Source: Narthecium ossifragum
Lineage: Eukaryota > Streptophyta > Magnoliopsida > Dioscoreales > Nartheciaceae
Assembly: GCA_963920575.1 (NCBI GenBank)
Contig: OY986964.1
Span: 36,880,527-36,944,526, forward strand
Length of the DNA stretch: 64,000 nt
Direction: 5' to 3'
The position numbers were made by a program, and so were the translations under genes. The notes beneath the pieces were generated by a model that worked only from the letters and a program-made list of their open reading frames with translations, searched no databases and was not told the origin of the DNA. Shown piece by piece: positions 12,478 to 24,800 of the stretch. Each line of letters opens with the position of its first letter. The first letter of the stretch is position 1.

Positions 12478-13502
12478 TACGGCTATAATCGAACTGGGCC
12501 TTAATCGGGTAGCTCAGGCTAGAGCCCGATTAGGCCCGGCTCAAGTTCAATTAAATTCAAACTCGGACCGAGTTCGACCCCAAATGTAAGCCCGAACTTG
12601 GTTTGAGCTCAGACTCAAGCAAAGGTAGGCTTAACTCAAAAGCTCGCGAGCCTTTTTCTCCTCTGACACCCATCTCCTCTCTTCCCTACTCCGGTGACCA
12701 CCACACGGTCCACACGAGCTTCTCCCACGTGATCCTCACCGTCGCCCTACGATCCCTCCGTCCTTCTCTCGTATGGGTGGCGTTGTGGTGGCCATTCTCC
12801 AAAGCAGTAGCCGCCAAGAGAGAGGCGACGGAGGTGAAGATGGGGAGATCGAGATCGGCAGAGGTGGAGGGCTATCATGAGAGGGGAGGCGGCGAGAGAG
12901 AGGCTGGGGATGGTACTTCCCCAGTCCCCTGAAGGCTTTCAAGCATCGCAAATCGGCGATCATCCACAGGCTCGGGGTCTATGGTTCCGGCGAGCAAGCT
13001 TGATCTCCACCAAATCCAAATCTGGACCCCCCTCGCCTTCTTAACCTCTCCTCCATCATTTCCGGCAAAGATCCGATGCCAACGACCCCACCTTGCCCCG
13101 CTAGTCATCACCCGCTGCCACTAGTGCTTAGCCTCACGAGCTTTCGAGGTCGAGGGCGATAACGTGGGTGAGACGATGTATGTTGTGGGGGAGCTGGTCG
13201 GAAATGCAATTGCCGACGAGGTCAAGGACGCGGAGGAAGGGGAGAGAGGAGGGGAGGCAAGAGGGGATGGTGTCGGAGATGAGCTTCTAGTCAGCGATGA
13301 TGAGGGTGGAGAGGCGGTCGAGGCGGCTTTCGAGCTCGAGCTCAATTAGGCTCGAAAGCTCGGCTCTATGTTGCGAGCCGAGCCTGAGCTGAGCTTTGAT
13401 GCTCGACTCAAGCTCGAGCCCAAGCCCGAGACCGACTAAAAGCGCCGAGCTTGAGCTCGAGCAAGCCAAAGCCCGGCCCAGCTCGGCTCGATTACATCCC
13501 TA
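12478..13502. mobile_element. degenerate hAT-like element carrying gene sequence
   Basis: The left end TACGGCTATAATCGAACTGGGCC pairs with the reverse complement of the right end, TAGGGATGTAATCGAGCC...GCTGGGCC. The flanking 8-mers GATTTCTT (12470-12477) and GATTTAGT (13503-13510) match at 6 of 8 positions, as expected for an old hAT target duplication. The subterminal regions are dense in GAGCTCGAG/AGCCCGGCC words typical of plant hAT relatives. The interior (about 12650-13340) is GC-rich, unlike its surroundings, and contains a leucine-rich-repeat gene fragment. No transposase is visible. Confidence 0.6.
13142..13337 (-). pseudogene. DRT100-like leucine-rich-repeat gene fragment
   Basis: The minus-strand frame reads RLDRLSTLIIAD, an in-frame TAG, then KLISDTIPSCL, LPFLRVLDLVGNCIS and LPHNIHRLTHVIALDLES. 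This is two plant extracellular-type LRR units (LxxLxxLDLxGNxIS..LPxxIxxL). The phrase before them matches the LTTLxIADWKxISGxIP junction of the DRT100/polygalacturonase-inhibitor-like LRR proteins; the stop sits where Trp is expected (TGG to TAG). It lies wholly inside the hAT-like element, with nothing intact on either side. It is a captured, decayed fragment and not a working gene. Confidence 0.65.
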
Positions 13503-13728
13503 GATTTAGTTGATACCCAGACAACAAAGTTATGTATAACATGTGTAAAACTAAGCTTTATTTTAGTGATGCACGAGAAATAAAGCCAAGCCAGCAGATG
13601 GGGCTCTTTCCTGGCCACAAGAGAGAGAGAGGAAGACTCGGTCTCTGGTTTTAACTTTCTATAAGAGGTTCCTACACGCATCGCATCAAACACCTTTTAA
13701 CCATTTCTAAATCATCCGAGAGAACTCT

Positions 13729-14058
13729 GTGCAGTTTCTCTGCAAGAAAATTAGCATGCAAAGCACAATGAATCACGAGCAACAATACCAACAAGATGAT
13801 AAACGGAACAAAGTAATCATCACCCTGTACGAGGAGCCAGCAATCCCCAACCAGCCGAGGGCCGCCGTTCGCCGTGAAAACAAAGGATCACGGCCTCCTC
13901 TGTCACGGTCCCACGGGTACGACAGGAAGGCACTGCTCCTGGCTTACTCCCAGCAGCTGAGGCGGCTCAATGCACAGCAATGCCAAGGATGCACCGAGAT
14001 CGCCAGGCCTGACTGGAACCAGTGGAAGGCTGCCTTCAGAGATCATAGTGTAAGCTAA
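13729..14058 (+). CDS. small plant protein, function unknown
   Basis: An intronless frame of 109 codons. Initiation may instead be at the internal ATG codons at 13756 or 13768. The middle is basic and proline-containing, followed by GYDRKALLLAYSQQLRRLN, a motif I associate with a group of short uncharacterised plant proteins (YDR-(K/R)-AxLLAYS-xxLR). No signal peptide, membrane span or catalytic motif is seen. Codon use is GC-richer than the flanks. A GTGTAAGC at the 3' end could be a splice donor, in which case the open frame at 14176-14370 might be a following exon; that is unproven. It could be a fortuitous frame, but the conserved-looking motif argues for a real gene. Confidence 0.5.
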   Translation: MQFLCKKISMQSTMNHEQQYQQDDKRNKVIITLYEEPAIPNQPRAAVRRENKGSRPPLSRSHGYDRKALLLAYSQQLRRLNAQQCQGCTEIARPDWNQWKAAFRDHSVS

Positions 14059-15581
14059 TAGAAGTTTAAATGCAAGTTTTTGTGTGTAATGCTCCAAATC
14101 ATCATTTGTCCCAAAAACTTATGCTGATGGAAAAAATGGGGGAAGAAGGCTTAATTTACGAGTTTTGCATGATAGATGAAGAAAGGGTCATGGTGGAAGT
14201 TGAGGACATGGATATGTAGGATTTTGATTTCGATACGAAGGCGACAATGGGATTTCCATCGAATTGATGGCTCCGACGACGACGAGGTCAATCTAAAACA
14301 GAGATTGGCATGCTGGTGGAACCGGCATTGCTTCTGCAACCATGTATGTCTGAGAGCAGCACTACCTTAACATGGGAATTGAAGGCTTTCATGCTGTTTC
14401 TATATGACGTTGATGTGTTTTATTGGTATAGGTTTCAATGCACAACGGTCGTCTGAGTGCTCGGATGCGACTGAAGCATGTTCTGAGTAGGATTTCCTGT
14501 GTATGGAACTGTGGGAAGAGATGAGAAGCTCTTCAGAACATCACAAGTCATAAACCAATAAGACAGTCTTTCAACAAGAGCATCTCCTCCATCAAAGTGT
14601 ATTCTTTTGGATTTTGGTGTTTTAAACTTTGCCTTTCATTTTGAGATGATAAACCTTCAGGCTTTTCAACAGCATTTGCTTCCAGTTACCTCAATGACCT
14701 CCTTTTGGCCAAGCACAAACACATCATCTCCAACCATATTAGAATCCACACATCCTAGAAAATCAAGCTCTTGTGTCATTGGCATATCCCTATTCCCATC
14801 TAAACATGTAAATTTCCTCAGCATTTAATCAATAACCACATCAACAATAATTTCTTCATATTTACTATGCCAGTATGGTCTCGACTCAAGAACACAATCC
14901 GAGTATAAAGATAAATAACATACAGACTTCAATGGCGACACAGCCTGTGTCATTTTTCCACTAAGCATGGCCTGCCACATAGACTTCTTGACAAAGAGAC
15001 TTGGAAGGAATACACCTACTACTGTATCTGTTCCCCTCATCTCATGAATGAGATGTCGAACCTTCGCCTATAAGTTATAACTAACAGACAAAATCCCATA
15101 TCCTGGTCCACAAGTAGAGACATATTTGTTGGTGAGTTACATGTCATCATCCTTATATAGTCAAAATATAGTTACATGTCATTGATCATTTAATTTTGAA
15201 GACTAATAGACATCAAGTGAACAAATTAAGATATTTATTCCTAGCTTTTCATATCCATAACAGAGCATGAAGTACCACACAGACTTCTTTACAAAGAGAC
15301 TTGAAGAGATACACCTACTTTATCTGTTTCCCTCATCTCATGAATCAGGTGTCAAACCTTTGCTTATATAGATAGATTACAAATAGGCAAAATCCCATAT
15401 CATGGTCCAGAAGTAGTGAAATAACCAAATCACATAAAATAGCACATGATGTAACGAAATATTGAAAGAACATATTCAATAACTTAAAAGCCCACAAATA
15501 TGTTCATACATCATCACCTAAATAACCAAATCAATTGGACAACCGGGTAAATATGGTTAAGACTTTACCACAACGCATTGC
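14059..15581. other. intergenic, no supported gene
   Basis: A 64-codon plus frame at 14176-14370 (Trp-rich, WWKLRTWICRIL) is the only coding-like stretch. Otherwise the sequence is AT-rich. The phrases around 14985-15110 and 15275-15425 (CTTGACAAAGAGACTT, GATACACCTACT, AAATCCCATAT) form a diverged local direct repeat of roughly 290 bp spacing. Confidence 0.45.
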
Positions 15582-16315
15582 TCATTGAAAAACTACCAAG
15601 TAGAAAATTACCATTCCAATTACGGATAGCAATATTGCAAAATAATTTCTGAATCCTAATGGTTTCTCAGATTCAGGACTATAATCCAGTTCAGAAGCGC
15701 CAACTTCATGCGCAGGAGAAGCCGAATCTTCATAGAAGGTTGACGCCATATGAAGTGATGCACAGAGACAGAATACGAGTGCCAGTAATAATGCCAATGT
15801 TTGAAAAAGGTCTTGGGATTCTGATGGGTCCTTGACAAGAACAAGCACACAGAAGAAACCCACTACGAAGTACGACATAAAAAGTTTTGTGACTCCTATT
15901 GGTTCATAATCCAGAAGAGGAGCTGTAACTTCACGCGCTGGAGAAGCCGAAGCTCCAAAGAACATCGGTTTAAGAACCACAATGTGCCTCCCAGAAAGAA
16001 TGCCAATGCTGCAAAATAGTCTGATGGTTCACTGTGAAGGGGGATCAGTTTAAGAACACGTGCACCGAAGAACCACAGTAAGAATGCCAATATTAATTTC
16101 CCGAATTCTAATGCTTTCCTGGACTTGGGGCCATAATCCACCAGTAGAGGAGCAATAACTCCATGCTTAGGTGAAACCGAAGCTCCAATTGTCAACGCCG
16201 GAGGTGGCGCCGGCGGTGGAGCCGATGAGTGCCCCTCCACTACTATCTCAAGGAGCGTGACTGCTGGCTTCTCCTCTTCCATGCTGACCGTGGTGTTTTG
16301 ACTGTTTTCTTTCAT
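15582..16315 (-). pseudogene. internally repetitive membrane protein, frameshifted
   Basis: The first part starts at the ATG at 16315 (MKENSQNTTV) and has an acidic N-terminus, a Pro/Ala stretch, and a unit GASVSP-x2-GVIAPLLVDYGP followed by a hydrophobic span. The frame then shifts near 15970-16000. In the next frame the unit recurs as GASASPAREVTAPLLDYEP plus hydrophobic segments, and again as DSASPAHEVGASELDYSP plus a final hydrophobic segment ending at 15582. So three copies of a 'GAS-SP-x-PLLDY-P' linker each precede membrane-spanning segments. I do not recognise the family. The shift suggests a pseudogene or sequencing error, though a small intron cannot be excluded. Confidence 0.5.
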
Positions 16316-16878
16316 TATACCGAACCCAGGTCGATCCGAACATGTGGCACTAGAAACCAATAGGCAATCATGTATATGCAATAAGTATAGTTTGTATATG
16401 GAAGGATCAAATTGCAAAGATCTTTCCTTTAACCTTAGCTAAAGTTCTTAGGCTTTTATCTCCTAATTAATTGAGGGCTCATCTGAGTATCTTCTTGTTA
16501 TCTTTGTTAATGTCATGTATGCTTGTTAAATTACACTACTAATCCACTTCAATGCCTTGTAAGTCAGTTTGTTGTGTGTTCTAGTGTTGGTATAAGATTC
16601 ACATTTTGCAATTTTGACGTGGACTTGTATGGGCAAGATCGATGAAAGACATGCCTGTTCGTCATTTAGCTTCATTATTCTATCATTAAGAGGAGTTGGT
16701 TATGTTGCAGCAAAGAAATTGATTGCTGATGTTCATATTGACTTGTCTCTTCCACCTATCAATGAAATCCCTAATGTTTTCTTACTCATAATGCCAATGA
16801 TGGATGAAGCTTTGTATCTCTTCATGTTCTTTTTTTCCTTTTCTGGAAAGCATGCCTGTTCTTCTGTCTTACTGAACC

Positions 16879-18486
16879 AAGCATGCCGATGTTGTTAATA
16901 AAAGAGTCCGTTGGTTGTAGTTCTGTGCTAGTATTTTGAGGGATATTTGATGGTATATATATATAGTTTTGATGATCTTTCTGTTATGTACATCCGTCGC
17001 TCTTTGAGAGGTTCGGAGCCTGCACAGTTTTGATGTTAGGATGGTAGTGGTTAGTCCAGGGTGAGTCTTGCTTACGTTCACAACCGATCAAGTATACTCG
17101 ATATTTACGTACAGAACTGTAGGCTGGACTGGGTCATGTAGGTCCTGGGAATCAGCTACTTGCTTAAGTCGCCAGGCTGGAGTGGGTGATGTAGGTCACG
17201 GACTCGGAAGCAGCGGTGTGCTTGAGGTCGACGACTCGGACTGTGGCTGCATGTTATTGCTTGGTCCACTTTCCATGCGACGGCCCCAACAATATAGCAC
17301 CAATCCCATAGCAACCATCAGGGCTCCGAAGAAGCTGCAAATTATTTACACGTATTAGTTAATTAATGAGATCGATCTCTTTCTCTATGCAATTAATATC
17401 AAAAGTATAAAAGAAATTATAACATGGTGGAGTACATGATACTTCCAAGGAATATCATTGACAAGAAAGCGGACACTGCATGGTGAGATAAATTGTACAG
17501 AGTCGTCAATGTATCTCCAAGAGATTCACTGGCCCATGTACTAACTCCAAAAGTAAAAAATCGAAGGACAAAATCCCTGCTATCAAGTGCAAGTGCAATA
17601 CATTATAAGGTGCGGAGGATTACAATTAAACTTATAAAAAATAATACATTTTAATATTCGGCTTTATTTTGTGCAAATATATAAAGGAAGGTTAGTTACA
17701 ATCTATGATAGGAGTGGAATGACACAGCATGAGTATGACACCTTGAAGTATAATTAATGATTTGGGTTCGACAAACATGTCATTATTTTCTTCATTGTTG
17801 AGCGCAACTATAATCAAAACTATAAAAATCTTGACTACGGGGAAACTTAGAGCAATGAGTGTTTTTATCACCGACAAAACAATGGGAAAATGCTTTCGAA
17901 AGTAGTGTCAACTCCCTCGAATATGGATTAATACATCCTCACGTGTGGCATGACTCTTCACACGTGAATATTGAATTTAAGGGACGACTCAGGCGACTAT
18001 TGGAGGGAGTAAAATTTGAACCCAAAACCTCTGCTCTGATACCATGTGAGACACTCTAACCACTCAACCCATAAGTTTAAACCTTTGAAAAAGAAAGAGT
18101 TAATAGATATATAGTCTAACACTCACTATCAACCACGCTACACCACTGTCCATGTGCAATCCTTCGAGCACCATAGAGCCAAACAGAATATATTTTCCCA
18201 AGGCCCAAATAGCTCTACAAGCTGTCCTATGATAGGGGCTCATTGTAAACGGCCATCAGTATAACACTCGAAGCACACACAAAAATGCCTCTGACTTTGA
18301 ATTTATTTATAATATCTTTTCTACATTAATCAATAACAAGAAATTAGAGACGAAGTGATGAATTCAATCAATCATGCATGAAATAAACTCACCTCCGCGG
18401 CACATCCATTATGAACGTGAATATCGAAATTACGGGCTCATACCAGTTTGGGGGGAGGAGGTTGGGAGTTGGATATATATATAAAA
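16879..18486 (-). pseudogene. tandem copy A of an unrecognised membrane-protein gene
   Basis: About 1.6 kb duplicated from or with copy B. Minus-strand exon remnants in order encode EPVISIFTFIMDVP, an extracellular-looking segment, FVEPKSLIILQGVIL, VSTWASESLGDTLTTLYNLS followed by a hydrophobic run, and a C-terminal membrane span ending with a Ser/Pro-rich tail and stop near 17200. Relative to copy B it lacks about 70 bp in the middle exon (near 17875), which shifts the frame, and it lost a G at the initiator region (GTATGAGCC versus GTATGGAGTCC). It is therefore almost certainly non-functional. The family is unknown. Confidence 0.55.
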
Positions 18487-18496
18487 ACCGGTTTGC

Positions 18497-20135
18497 AGCA
18501 TGCCTATGTTGTTAATAAAAGAGTCCGTCGGCTGCAGTTCTGTGCTAGTATTTTGAGGGATATTTGGTGGTAAATAGGTAGTTTTGATGATCTTTATGTT
18601 ATGTACATCCCTCGCTCTTTGAGAGGTTCGGAGCATGCACAGTTTTGATGTTAGGATGGTAGTGATATTTAAGTACAGAACTGTAGGCTGGACTGGGTCA
18701 TGTAGGTCCTGGGAATCAGCTACTTGCTTAAGTCGCCAGGCTGGAGTGGGCCATGTAGGTCACGGACTCGGAAGCAGCGGTGTGCTTGAAGTCGGCGACT
18801 CGGACTGTGGTTGCATGCTATTGCTCGGTCCACTTTCCATGCGGCGACCCCAACAATATAGCACCAATCCAATAGCAACCATCAGGGCTCCGAAGAAGCT
18901 GTAAATTATTTACACGTATTAGCTAATTAATGAGACCAATCTCTTTCTCTATGCAATTAATATCGAAAGTATAAAAGAAATTATAACATGGTAGAGTACA
19001 TAATACTTCCAAGGAATATCATCAACAAGAAAGCGGACGCTGCATGGTGAGATAAATTGTACAGAGCCATCAATGTATCTCCAAGAGGTTCACTGGCCCA
19101 TGTACTAATCCCAAAGTCAAAAACCAAAGCACAAAATCCCTGCTATCAAGTGCAAGTGCAATGCATTATACGGTGCGAAGGATTACAATTAAACTTATAA
19201 AAAAATATACATTTTAATATTCGACTTTATTTTGTGCAAATATATAAATGAATGTTAGTTACAATCTATGACATGAGTGGAATAACACATCATGAGTATG
19301 ACACCTTGAAGTATAATGAATGATTTGGGTTCGACAAATATGTCATTATTTTCTTCATTGTTGAGCACAACTATAATGAAAACTATAAAAATCTTGGTTA
19401 AGGGGAAACTTATAACAGTGAGTGTTTTTATCTCCGACATTCTTAACATCCAAGTTGTCGCTGATAGTTGAGTTGAAACTGATGCAATTAATGTCATAAA
19501 CAACGCTGCAAACCAATAGAAAAATGCTTTCGAAAGTAGTGTCAACTCTCACGGATATGGCTCCCAAACCTGACATTGTAGTAATTAAACATCAACACAC
19601 CCCCTCATGTATGGTATGACTCTTCACACGTGAATATTGAATTTAAGGTATGCGACGATTGGAGGGAGTAAGGTTTGAACCTAAGACCTCTGCTCTGATA
19701 CCATGTGAGACACTATAATCACTCAACCCATAAGCTTAAACTTTTGGAAAAAAAAAAGTTAATAGATATATAGTGTAACACTCACTATCAACCATGCTAT
19801 AGGCTACACCACCATCCATGTGCAATCCTTCGAGCACCGCAGAGCCAAACAGAATATATGTCAAAAGCTCAAATGGCTTTACAAGCCTTCCTATGATATG
19901 GGGCCCATTGTAAACGGTCATCAGTGTAACACTCGGAGGACACACAAAAATGCCTTCGACTTTGAATTTATTTATAATCTCTTTTCTGCATTAATTAATA
20001 ATAAGAAATTAGAGACGAGGTGATGAATTCAATCAATCACGCATGAAATAATCTCATCTTCACGTCACATCCACTATGAAAGTGAATATTAGAATTACGG
20101 ACTCCATACCGGTTGGGGACGGCATATATATAAAA
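18497..20135 (-). pseudogene. tandem copy B of an unrecognised membrane-protein gene
   Basis: The fuller copy. Minus-strand segments are MESVILIFTFIVDVT near 20110, CPPSVTLMTVYNGPH to VLEGLHMDGGVA at about 19980-19805, and LLSKAFFYWFAALFMTLIAS through VVLNNEENNDIFVEPKS to a further hydrophobic run at 19539-19260. These are followed by a LYNLSHHAVSAFLS segment at about 19090-19000 and the last exon 18898-18760 (FFGALMVAIGLVLYCWGRR, then a Ser/Pro tail). At least four membrane spans are predicted by eye. The first exon has an in-frame TGA and its donor is ATGAG where copy A keeps GTGAG, so expression as an intact protein is doubtful. Confidence 0.5.
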
Positions 20136-21066
20136 ATACATAGAAGGGTAGTATAGTCTTTTTTTTTTCCTAAAGTGGTAATAAAAAAACTTATAATCTT
20201 ATATAAATGACCAAATGACCAAATGACAAGATGAGATGTCATAAGGACTAAATGACAAATCCCTTATATAATAAGTGCAAAACTAAGCCCGGCCCAGGTC
20301 GGTTTACCCGGGCCGGACCGGGGTGGTCCGGATGGACACCCTAGTTGCATGGGAGATTGACTGGGCGGCAAGCCATCTCCATCCCTTGGGGCTTTTGCGT
20401 TGGGGTCACTGAAACAATCCTGGAAACCCATTCCACATTCCGGATCGTTCAGATGAATTTGGCTTCTATATGCTTACATATTCGTACTTCGGTTGTACAA
20501 GAAAGGTTTTTACAGCTACCATTAAGGAGCCAACTTCCATATACATGGTGATGCAGATCATCCATGTGACAAGATGGAGAGGAAGAAGCATCAACAACAA
20601 ACCAAGAACGAAGTTAGAAGTACTTTATCCCACAAAGCCTTGTGAAACCATGACTAAATGCAGTCTCCATGAAGAAATAGCCAGAATCTAGAAAACCAAT
20701 AACGAAAACTAAGAAAATTAATTGAACAAACCAAGTCAAAGCAAAAAGCCTCAGCATAACTGCATAAGTATATGTGCTCCTATATTTAGCGTGTGTTAGT
20801 AGTACTTGGGAAACGATCCAAGCATACAAGCTAGACAGCTTCTTGATCAGCAAAAGCATTTATAGAGAAACAGAGTTCATTCATGGGAAATAGATGTTGA
20901 CGAATCCTAGATTACATTGATTTCGCCTCAAGAACTTACTTTCCTCACACCCTTATCACAAATTCTTGGTGTTTACGGGTTTCCTTTTGCAAATAAGTGG
21001 CCATATCGTCGAATAGTTTTACTCATCAAATAAGAGAGATAAATTGGGTTAGAGACTGGCTTAAAT
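20136..21066. other. intergenic, with a hAT-like end
   Basis: At 20285-20343 the sequence CCCGGCCCAGGTCGG...GGTCCGGATGGACACCCTA resembles one subterminal end of a plant hAT element; no partner end was found. No gene is supported in the remainder. Confidence 0.4.
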
Positions 21067-21165
21067 TTAATGCCTTAATTTGTAGAGTGTGACCGTGCTT
21101 TCTACGGGGTCTATCTTGCCGGCGATGCCCTTGTAGCGAATCTCGATCTTGGAGAGAGTCTCTTT
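21067..21165 (-). pseudogene. LSM14/DCP5-like Sm-domain scrap
   Basis: The minus-strand frame reads ETLSKIEIRYKGIAGKIDP then VESTVTLYKLRH and a stop. LSM14/Decapping-5 N-terminal Sm-like domains carry SKxEIRYxGILxxIDxxxSTVxLxxVRxFGTE at this point, so the register and key IRYxG motif fit. The FGTEGR end of the domain is missing, and an in-frame stop lies just upstream. It is a short fragment beside the HRD3-like gene; the assignment rests on about 30 residues. Confidence 0.42.
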
Positions 21166-21836
21166 TTCGCGTTACGAAATCTTTGTTTCCCCTCGCGTTC
21201 TCCTTCTTCTTAGCGAGGTGAAGCTTTTCCCTCGTCGTCTCGTCTCTCCTCTTTATATATGAGATGTGAGGAAGTTGGGTAGGTGGGTTATTAGTTAATT
21301 CGCGGTCGAGACATGGTTTGGACTTGGCTAGAACCCAATCGACATGGAGGGGAGGGTGGACGAGCCAATTAGGGATCCAAATTAAACAACTAGTCTAGTG
21401 TAGTAGTACTAGTACATGATTGTTTCGAGATTGGTGAGTAATGGATATAATACTCTCATAGCAATTTCTTAATTCTAAAACGCTATACTCCAAAATCCAA
21501 ATTAAAAGATGCGCAAAAGGACACGGAGTTAAAAGGGCCAGGCCCACGAACACGCCCTTTGCTCTCGTCGGCAAGCTAGTCTAATGGCTATGACCATCCA
21601 ATACATTGTGAGAGAGAATTCGGGGCCTGGATCCACGACCAACTGGCCCAACACCATAGGCCCCATGAACTTTCCAATAAGAACGTGCCACGTCAATTAA
21701 GTGACATGAGAATAGCATGTCCGCGTTACACTAGGATAAACTCCGGTATCCTCTCTAATATTTTTGCTTCAGACCAGAGGACCCTTGCCGGTGTTCCCCA
21801 CCTTCATCAAAGCAGGCTTGCCGGCGCTGCCCACCG

Positions 21837-24800
21837 ATGCGTCGCCGGCGCTGCCCCGCCGCACTCCCGGCGCTCCTCCTCCTGTCTATTCTCTCCCTTC
21901 TTCAAATCTCCTACTCCGTCCGCCCGTTAGTTCTTGTGATCCGCAACGACGACCTCGACGCCTCCGCTGCCGCGGCCTCCTCCGACCTCTCCGAAGACTC
22001 CTCCCTAGAGTGGGACGACTTCGCCGAGCCATCATCCTCTGATGACGAGGACCTCGATCCTGGTTCTTGGCGGCCCCTTTTCGAACCCTCCCCTTCCAAC
22101 GCCTCGAATTCAGAAGAGTCGCTCTACCTCTCCGGCGTCCGTGCCATGATCTCAGCGGCATCTTCCGCCGACCCCGCCGCAATAGCCTCCGCCGCCGCCG
22201 ACATCGAGGTAGCCGCCTCCGCTGGCCATCCTCACGCCCAGTCCACCCTCGCCTTCCTCTACTCCTCCGGATGCTCCCGCCCCATCAGCCGCCCCAAGTC
22301 CTTCCTCTACCATCACTTCGCCTGCCAAGGCGGCAACATGCAATCCAAGATGGTCCTCGCATATACCTACTACCGCCAGGACGTAAGTACCCTAACCCAA
22401 GAACCAAACTTTTTAGGCTAATTAACATCTGTCCATCGCACGATTCGGTCCGAAGAATTTGTCCCAACCCCTATAATCCAATATTTTTATCAATTCTACC
22501 ATAACGGAATCCAAATTGATGTTTTTGCAGATGTTCGAGAAGGCAGTGAAGCTTTATGCGGAGCTAGCAGAGGCAGCGATAGCGAGCTTCCTGATATCAA
22601 AGGAGCCCCCGGTGATCGAGCCCATAAGGATCCATAGTGGCACCGAGGAGAACAAGAAGGCACTAAGGATGTCCCGCGGGGAGGAGCATGAGGAATTCCA
22701 GATCACTGAGTACCAGGCCCAAAAGGGCAACGCTGCTTCAATGTACGGTCTTGGGCTGTGGTATTACTATGGGCTGAGAGGAGTAAGGCGGGATCATGCT
22801 AAGGCGCTCAACTGGTTTTTGAAGGCTGTGGAGAAGGGGGAGCCAAGGGCAATGGAGCTTCTTGGGGAGATTTATGCAAGAGGGGCTGGGGTGGAGAGGA
22901 ATTATACCAAAGCCTTTGAGTGGCTCACACTTGCGTCAAAGCAGCAGCATTACTCTGCTTATAATGGGTTGGGTTATCTCTATGTTAAGGGCTATGGCGT
23001 GGAGAAGAAAAATGTAACTAAAGTAAGTTCTTCTGGTGCTCTTTTGTCCTTAGTTAAGTTTCGGATATTGAGTATGACTTGGTAATTCATGTAGGAAATC
23101 TTGATAATTTATGTCTTGAGGTATACCTTAAAAATAAGGTGAAGGCATTGGCCCTAAAACTTTTAGTGCAGTCCTACTTGTTGTTGTTCTGATTTCAGGC
23201 CTGCTTGACTCTTGCAAAAGAGAAATCAACTTACTATGTCGAGTCATCAATTTGAATGAGCCAATAGTATGGATAATCAAACCCCAAGAGGTTTCGTCTC
23301 AAATTGTTGATGAGGCGAGAAGCCATATGCTTTGATAGGGCAAACTAAGTTAACTTGGGACTTGGTTTCTGCTCGATTCTGTTGTGTAAACATCGACCTG
23401 ATCTCTTATCACGCACAAATTTGTTCTAATACATGTGGATTGGCCGCTAAGATGTGATGGCCTTATGTATCTGTGTGCTGTAATATAGAAAGCAAGATCT
23501 TTAGATTATATGCCATATCTACATTTAGCCATGATGTGGTTTTCTTACATAGATAATTCTGCAACAAACTGCAGTTTAAATTGTAGATACATTGAACTGA
23601 TACAGAGAGTACTAGGTGAATTGCAGCCTGTCTAGACACATTTTTAATGATGTATTTGCGGATGGATTCTGTAGCTTCTGATCTGATGGACTGGTGAATA
23701 TCATCTACCATTGGTGGCCTAATGGATGAAGGATGCTTGTACATTAAATGTGTGTGCTAATGACGCATAATTTGATACATGTCATGACTACTTTTAGTCG
23801 ACTGTGCTAGCTTCTCAGGTAGCACATACAAGAGTGGAAGCAAGAATAAAACAAAGTATTGACCATCTTACATTCTTGCTTAAACTTACATCTGTTCTTC
23901 TGAAGAACATTGAGGTTTAATGTTTACCTAGATAAGCAAATTGTAAAGTTGGCCTAAGAGTTGATTCTTTTTAAGATTCTGAAAAGTGAGAAATTGAGGT
24001 ATAAAATTAACTGTATAATTGTTTCAGTGAAATAAGGTTTAGGAATATGTTTTTCTTGCTTCTTTCTTGGGTTATGACGTGCCCAACTTTTATAATAGTT
24101 CCCTTTAAATTAATCCAATCTTTGCAGGCAAGAGAATACTTTGAGAAGGCAGCTCATAATAAGGAGCCTGGAGGACATTATAATTTGGGGGTGTTGTATC
24201 TCAAGGGTATTGGAGTGAAGAGGGATGTTATAACTGCTTGCAAATATTTCCTTACTGCAGCTAATGCTGGTCAACCGAAGGCTATCTACCAAGTAGCAAA
24301 GATGTTCCAAAGAGGCCTCGGCCTCAAGAAGAATCTCCCAATGGTACTTATTGCCACTTTCATTTTAAGAACTGTCAACTGTTTGATACCACAATACTTG
24401 GCATTTCTCCAAGCTTTAGCTATGATATTATATTTCGGACTATTATTGCTCATTTGTCATTTCCATATGTCGATATGCTCACAATGTATTTGTGATAAGT
24501 TTTGTCTGATCAAAATAACTCATTCTTTTGTCATTTAATGTATCTGCTGTTTGGAGTTTCACAATTTGCTTCTTACAAATCATTTACTATTTGGAGTTTC
24601 ACAATCTGCTTCTTACAAATCATTTACTATTTGGAGTTTCATCTTTCAGGTATATTTGTCTTTTTTCCCTCCATCGTTTTGATTCCTTTTTCTCTATCAT
24701 TTAGGCGACATTTTTATACAAAACGGTAGCAGAGAGGGGACCTTGGAGCTCTCTCTCAAGATGGGCCTTGGAGTCCTACTTGAAAGGTGATGTGGGAAAA

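Noticed and set aside
12603..13349. Gly/Glu- and Ser/Pro-rich open frames on both strands
   Set aside because: They are shadow frames of the GC-rich captured LRR and hAT subterminal sequence.
16614..16898. 94-codon plus frame containing a GVGYVAAKKLIADVH segment
   Set aside because: No family recognised, no splice partners, and it runs into the duplicated unit on the opposite strand.
20285..20345. Complete hAT element
   Set aside because: Only one end (GGATGGACACCCTA) is recognisable; no partner end or 8-bp duplication was found upstream.
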